Below are positions 6,489 to 9,081 of a stretch of DNA of 9,081 bases, piece after piece; position 1 is the stretch's first letter, and each line of letters begins with the position of its first letter. The notes beneath the pieces are model-generated. The model saw only the letters and a list, made by a program, of their open reading frames with translations. It ran no database searches and had not been told where the DNA came from. Source of the DNA: Rubricella sp038526735 (GTDB lineage: Bacteria; Pseudomonadota; Alphaproteobacteria; Rhodobacterales; Rhodobacteraceae). Both the position numbers and the translations under genes were made by a program. The stretch covers positions 1-9,081 of the forward strand of contig JBCBGM010000068.1 in assembly GCA_038526735.1 (NCBI GenBank). The letters are read 5' to 3'.

Positions 6489-6887
6489 ATGTCGCTCGCC
6501 CCGCTCCTCTCAGCCCCCCTCACCGTGCAAATTCATGTGGTCACGGTAGTCATCGCCATCGCGCTCACACCGCTCATGCTGTGGGGGCCCAAGGGCACGA
6601 CGCTTCACCGCGTCACGGGGCGCACTTGGGTGGTGGCCATGGCGGTGACGGCGCTGTCGAGCCTTGCGATATCCTCGCATTTCGTGCCGATACACTTCGG
6701 GCCGATCCACATCCTCTCGGTCGTGGTGCTGAGCAGCCTCTGGATGGCAATCTCCGCGGCGCGGCGCGGGCATATCGCCAAACACCGCAAGATCATGCGC
6801 CAGCTCGCGTTTTGGTCCTTGCTGGTGACCGGGGCATTTACGCTTATTCCGGGGCGCATGATGTTTGATGTGGTCACGGGCGGATGA
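6489..6887 (+). CDS. Small four-helix membrane protein, DUF2306-like
   Basis: A 132-residue inner-membrane protein with about four hydrophobic helices (roughly 12-33, 46-63, 71-89, 105-121). The helix-connecting segment LHRVTGRTW (39-47), then the basic loop RRGHIAKHRKIMRQ (92-105), match what I know of the DUF2306 family. It has seven histidines, several near membrane boundaries (16, 40, 64, 69, 74, 95, 99). That would allow metal or haem binding, but this is speculation. The ATG at 6489 has GGAGG six bases upstream, which decides the start over the longer frame from 6339 whose extra N-terminus lies in the divergent promoter region. It faces the LytTR gene and is followed 63 bases later by a VOC gene on the same strand. 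Its biochemical role is unknown. Confidence 0.8.
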   Translation: MSLAPLLSAPLTVQIHVVTVVIAIALTPLMLWGPKGTTLHRVTGRTWVVAMAVTALSSLAISSHFVPIHFGPIHILSVVVLSSLWMAISAARRGHIAKHRKIMRQLAFWSLLVTGAFTLIPGRMMFDVVTGG

Positions 6888-6950
6888 GCGGCGGTTGACG
6901 GGCCGTGTGTCGCTTGGTCTCGTGCCTCCGTCACATCAGGAGCCATACCC

Positions 6951-7340
6951 ATGTCATCGATCAGCCACATCACCCTCGGCACGAATGACGTTGAGCGGTC
7001 TGCGCGCTTCTATGATGCCGCGCTTGCAGTGCTCGGGTTTGACCGGGTTCCAAAACCGCCTGGAAAACCGCCCGCATATCGTAAAGGCGCAGCCCCGACG
7101 CTGTTTCTCTACACACCCGAAGATGGCCGCCCGGCGACATGGGGCAACGGCACCCACATCGCCTTTGCAGCGGAAACACGCGCAGCCGTAGACGCATTTC
7201 ATGCCGCAGCCTTGGAACATGGAGGCCTCGATGAGGGCGCGCCGGGTCTCCGCCCCCATTATGGCGAGCACTACTACGCTGCCTATGTACGGGACCCCGA
7301 CGGGAATAAGCTGCAAGCGGTGTGCTACGCAGAGGGGTGA
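6951..7340 (+). CDS. VOC (glyoxalase/bleomycin-resistance fold) family protein
   Basis: A 129-residue protein with two beta-alpha-beta-beta-beta modules of the vicinal-oxygen-chelate fold. Module 1 starts at ISHITLGTNDVERSARFYDA (4-23) and module 2 at GTHIAFAAETRAAVDAFHAA (67-86). The C-terminal strand is VRDPDGNKLQAVCYAEG (113-129). Likely metal ligands are His6 and His69. The position normally filled by the C-terminal glutamate is Gln122, so metal binding and catalysis may be altered or absent. An AGGAG at 6938-6942 lies eight bases before the ATG. The reaction cannot be assigned: the fold covers glyoxalases, dioxygenases, thiol transferases and binding proteins. It probably shares a transcript with the upstream membrane protein, although a weak TTGACG at 6895 could give it its own promoter. 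Confidence 0.86.
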   Translation: MSSISHITLGTNDVERSARFYDAALAVLGFDRVPKPPGKPPAYRKGAAPTLFLYTPEDGRPATWGNGTHIAFAAETRAAVDAFHAAALEHGGLDEGAPGLRPHYGEHYYAAYVRDPDGNKLQAVCYAEG

Positions 7341-7648
7341 CGGGAGAGGTTTGTAGGTGTCACGAGAAACCCCGTCCCAGCCTTGAGCTGGGCCTCGCGA
7401 TCCAATGCGTAACACAGCATGCGCCAGACCGAGGAATGGCCCAGCTAACCCATGACCAACGCAGTTTATCTCTGCCAAACTGCGTTTGCGCAGAATGGTT
7501 ACTGTCAACCTCTACTGCGCCAGACCTGTCGGTCGGTCTGGTGCGCGCGGCGGCGCTTTCGCGCCTTGATTCCGCGCGTTAGGGTCTTCCAAAACCATCG
7601 CAGCCGTGGATCAGGTAAGGGGCGATACGCGCCCCACCCCATACACCG
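7341..7648. other. 308-base gap between convergent genes, filled with hairpins
   Basis: No credible gene is present; a 86-codon frame at 7322-7582 overlaps the VOC stop and has no family resemblance or ribosome site. Exact stems found: CCCAGC/GCTGGG (7376-7381/7387-7392), AGCTGGGCC/GGCCCAGCT (7386-7394/7438-7446), CGCAGTTT/AAACTGCG (7460-7467/7477-7484), CCAGACC/GGTCTGG (7520-7526/7535-7541), CGCGCGG/CCGCGCG (7544-7550/7572-7578) enclosing GGCGC/GCGCC (7552-7556/7561-7565), and GGGGCG/CGCCCC (7619-7624/7630-7635). The first two are mutually exclusive because they share 7387-7392. This may be a palindromic repeat cluster, a double-sided transcript end or an unannotated RNA. Confidence 0.5.
7619..7635 (-). 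terminator. folD: Possible transcript end for the fhs-aroQ-folD unit
   Basis: GGGGCG-ATACG-CGCCCC is a perfect 6-bp stem located 13 bases beyond the folD stop codon. Read on the minus strand it is followed by TTACCTG, so there is only a two-base T-run. That makes it a weak intrinsic terminator at best; position is its main support. Confidence 0.3.
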
Positions 7649-8536
7649 CTAAGCCGTCAGCCCTTTAGGCTCGTCCAACCCATTCGCACGACACGCCGCG
7701 GTCACCGTGTTCGCCAAGAGGCAGGCAATGGTCATTGGGCCTACACCGCCCGGAACCGGCGTGATCGCGCCTGCCACTTCCACCACTGAGCCAAAATCCA
7801 CGTCGCCCACGAGTTTGGCCTTTTCGCCATTCGGCAACCGGTTGATGCCAACGTCGATCACCGTTGCGCCCGGCTTGACCCAGTCGCCGGGCACCATTTC
7901 GGGCCGCCCCACCGCCGCCACGAGGATTTCGGCGCCACGACATACGTCCGGCAAATCTTTTGTGCGGGAATGCGCCACCGTCACAGTGCAACTGTCGCGC
8001 AACAAGAGCTGCGCCATCGGTTTGCCCACGATGTTCGAGCGCCCCAGCACCACAGCATTCAGCCCTGAAAGGCTGCCATGCACATCGCGCAGCATCATCA
8101 AGCAGCCCAGTGGCGTGCAGGGCACCATCGCCTTTTGCCCTGTCGCGAGCAGCCCGACGTTGGAGATGTGGAACCCGTCCACATCCTTCGCCGGATCAAT
8201 GCTGTTGATCACCAGATCTGCGTTGAGGTGATCGGGGAGCGGGAGTTGCACCAAGATGCCATGCACGGCGGGGTCTGCGTTTAGCGTATCGATGAGCGCC
8301 AGCAACTCCGCCTCAGAAATTGAGGCGTCGCGCTTATACTCAAACGAGGCCATGCCGACCTCGACCGTCTGCTTGCCCTTGTTGCGCACGTAAACTTGGC
8401 TCGCCGGGTCTTCGCCCACCAGCACCACGGCCAACCCGGGCGTTACCCCAGCCTCTTTCAGCCGGGTCACATGCTCGGCCACCTGCCCGCGCACTTTGGC
8501 GGCGAAGGCTTTTCCATCGATCAGGGTTGCGGTCAT
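7649..8536 (-). CDS. folD: Bifunctional methylene-THF dehydrogenase / methenyl-THF cyclohydrolase FolD
   Basis: A 295-residue FolD, the normal length. It is a cytoplasmic enzyme that oxidises 5,10-methylene-THF with NADP and hydrolyses the methenyl product to 10-formyl-THF. The family signatures are complete: SQVYVRNKGKQ with the catalytic Tyr and Lys, GILVQLPLPDHL, KDVDGFH, the nucleotide-binding VVLGRSNIVGKPMAQLLL, and the C-terminal PVPGGVGPMTIACLLANT. The start at 8536 (MTATLIDGKAF) is the family's usual N-terminus. An AAAAGG lies seven bases upstream. The longer frame from 8569 would add 11 residues and run into the preceding gene. It follows the chorismate mutase stop by 16 bases and is probably co-transcribed with it and with fhs, which uses the product of FolD's cyclohydrolase step or supplies formyl-THF in reverse. 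Confidence 0.96.
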   Translation of the reverse strand: MTATLIDGKAFAAKVRGQVAEHVTRLKEAGVTPGLAVVLVGEDPASQVYVRNKGKQTVEVGMASFEYKRDASISEAELLALIDTLNADPAVHGILVQLPLPDHLNADLVINSIDPAKDVDGFHISNVGLLATGQKAMVPCTPLGCLMMLRDVHGSLSGLNAVVLGRSNIVGKPMAQLLLRDSCTVTVAHSRTKDLPDVCRGAEILVAAVGRPEMVPGDWVKPGATVIDVGINRLPNGEKAKLVGDVDFGSVVEVAGAITPVPGGVGPMTIACLLANTVTAACRANGLDEPKGLTA

Positions 8537-8552
8537 GTCTTGGCCTTTTCGT

Positions 8553-8846
8553 TCAGCGGCCAAGCACACGTTCCTCTCGTGCGATCGACCATTCGATCAT
8601 TTCGCGCCAGATCCGTTCGGCAAGATCCGGGTCCCACCCCGCCGCCTCTGCGTTGCGGCGGGCGTTGTTGGCGACCTCTTCGACCCGGTCATCGATCCGC
8701 GCGGGCAGACCCTCGCCGGGCTTCAGCTCACTCGCGCGGTCAATGAATGCGGCTCTTAACGCCAAAAGCCGCACCAACTCTGTGTCGAGCGCGTCGATCC
8801 CGGCGCGCACTTCGGTCATGGTCGAGCAGGATTTCGGGTCGATCAT
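8553..8846 (-). CDS. AroQ-class chorismate mutase
   Basis: A 97-residue all-helical protein of the AroQ fold, which rearranges chorismate to prephenate for Phe/Tyr synthesis. It could also be a PchB-like isochorismate-pyruvate lyase. The opening IDPKSCSTMTEVRAGIDALD resembles both. Positions equivalent to E. coli chorismate mutase R11, R28, K39, R51 and Q88 are Arg14, Arg31, Lys42, Arg54 and Glu91 (each +3). All are conserved in type except Gln to Glu, a substitution also found in yeast chorismate mutase. It stands alone, without a fused dehydratase or dehydrogenase. The gene lies between fhs (stop 75 bases upstream) and folD (16 bases downstream), all on one strand. This links it by position, not by chemistry, to one-carbon folate metabolism; chorismate is also the source of the p-aminobenzoate in folates. 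Confidence 0.87.
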   Translation of the reverse strand: MIDPKSCSTMTEVRAGIDALDTELVRLLALRAAFIDRASELKPGEGLPARIDDRVEEVANNARRNAEAAGWDPDLAERIWREMIEWSIAREERVLGR

Positions 8847-8876
8847 CGGGGCCTCCGGCTATACCCCTGACCTGTC

Positions 8877-9081
8877 GCGCCCGTGCCCTGCTTTCAAGGC
8901 CGCAAGGTGTGACCTGTTGCCCTAGAATAGCCCCTCGATCTGCCCCTCATCGTTCAACATGATCGCCTCCGCCGACGGCACGCGCGGCAGACCCGGCATG
9001 GTCATAATCTCTCCGCAGATCGCGGGGCTATTCTAGGGCAACAGGTCACACCTTGCGGCCTTGAAAGCAGGGCACGGGCGC
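8877..9081. repeat. Long terminal inverted repeat, 58-base perfect arms (67 with one mismatch)
   Basis: 8877-8934 and 9024-9081 are exact reverse complements over 58 bases. After one mismatch (8935 T against 9023 C), 8936-8943 (CGATCTGC) pairs with 9015-9022 (GCAGATCG). The arms are therefore 67 bases with a 71-base loop. The left arm is in its natural context: it carries the fhs stop codon and the fhs-chorismate mutase spacer. The right arm interrupts fhs and runs exactly to the window end. Total identity plus the location favour a contig-end fold-back or amplification chimera over a biological element. Confidence 0.9.
8922..9023 (-). CDS. fhs: 3' end of formate-tetrahydrofolate ligase
   Basis: On the minus strand the frame reads AICGEIMTMPGLPRVPSAE, then AIMLNDEGQIEGLF and a TAG stop at 8922-8924. 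The GEIMTMPGLP...GLF ending is the characteristic C-terminus of formate-THF ligase (formyltetrahydrofolate synthetase), which makes 10-formyl-THF from formate, THF and ATP. Only 33 codons are visible. Upstream of position 9023 the frame should continue into the body of the enzyme. Instead the sequence becomes an exact reverse complement of 8877-8934, with an in-frame stop after three codons. The gene is thus interrupted in this sequence, most simply because the last 58 bases are a fold-back artefact. With folD two genes downstream it forms a one-carbon folate unit, which fits methylotrophic or C1-oxidising metabolism common in roseobacters. Confidence 0.82.
   Translation of the reverse strand, partial: AICGEIMTMPGLPRVPSAEAIMLNDEGQIEGLF

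Noticed and set aside
7322..7582. 86-codon plus-strand open frame after the VOC gene
   Set aside because: It overlaps the VOC stop, has no convincing ribosome site, crosses several hairpins and resembles no family I know.
7341..7648. tRNA, tmRNA or 6S RNA gene in the gap
   Set aside because: There is no GTTC-type T-loop, CCA-proximal acceptor pairing or tag-coding segment. The pairing is a chain of separate hairpins rather than one long 6S-like rod.
8537..8569. Longer folD start adding MCLAAERKGQD
   Set aside because: It would overlap the end of the chorismate mutase gene, and the added residues are not in the family. The ATG at 8536 has a suitable AAAAGG upstream.
8877..9081. Terminal inverted repeats of an insertion sequence or an integron-type site
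   Set aside because: The loop contains only the fhs C-terminus with no transposase, and the arms consist of ordinary fhs 3' and spacer sequence. No target-site duplication can be seen.

Overview
The window looks like a chromosomal fragment of an alphaproteobacterium of the Rhodobacterales (Roseobacter type). The basis is high GC, dense gene packing with 4-base ATGA/GTGA stop-start overlaps, the gene families present, and intergenic palindromes of the kind I recall from that group. The taxon is inferred, not proven. No plasmid, phage, IS, CRISPR, rRNA or tRNA signature was seen.

Layout, left to right. (1) 2-4158, + strand: a tight transcription unit. It holds the C-terminus of an unidentified protein, a crotonase-fold enzyme, a short 3-hydroxyisobutyrate-dehydrogenase-like oxidoreductase, and the DEXH-box helicase of the 'DNA-ligase-associated' repair cluster (Lhr type). 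(2) 4159-4470: a 312-base gap packed with inverted repeats. (3) 4471-5558, + strand: the ligase-associated metallophosphoesterase PdeM, overlapping a PaaI-type hotdog thioesterase by 4 bases. (4) 5569-6309, - strand: a four-helix membrane-anchored LytTR DNA-binding protein. It is divergent from (5) 6489-7340, + strand: a small DUF2306-like membrane protein and a VOC (glyoxalase-fold) protein. (6) 7341-7648: a 308-base gap with a chain of hairpins. (7) 7649-9023, - strand: a one-carbon folate unit in the order fhs (3' end only), AroQ-type chorismate mutase, folD.

How the genes fit together. The Lhr helicase and PdeM normally travel with an ATP-dependent ligase and a beta-CASP-type exonuclease. 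Neither partner is in this window, and the pair is embedded among acyl-CoA-type metabolic genes. FolD and Fhs together interconvert formate and methylene-THF. The LytTR protein and the divergent membrane protein look like a regulator/partner pair.

The most striking sequence structure is at the right edge. 8877-8934 and 9024-9081 are perfect 58-base reverse complements, and an inner 8-bp match extends the arms to 67 bases with one mismatch. The loop holds the C-terminal codons of fhs, and the fhs frame breaks exactly where the right arm begins. The best reading is a contig-end fold-back (chimera or assembly artefact), with a real inverted duplication truncating fhs as the alternative. A weaker 9-base fold-back lies at the left edge (1-9 versus 27-35), so the outermost bases at both ends should be treated with care.
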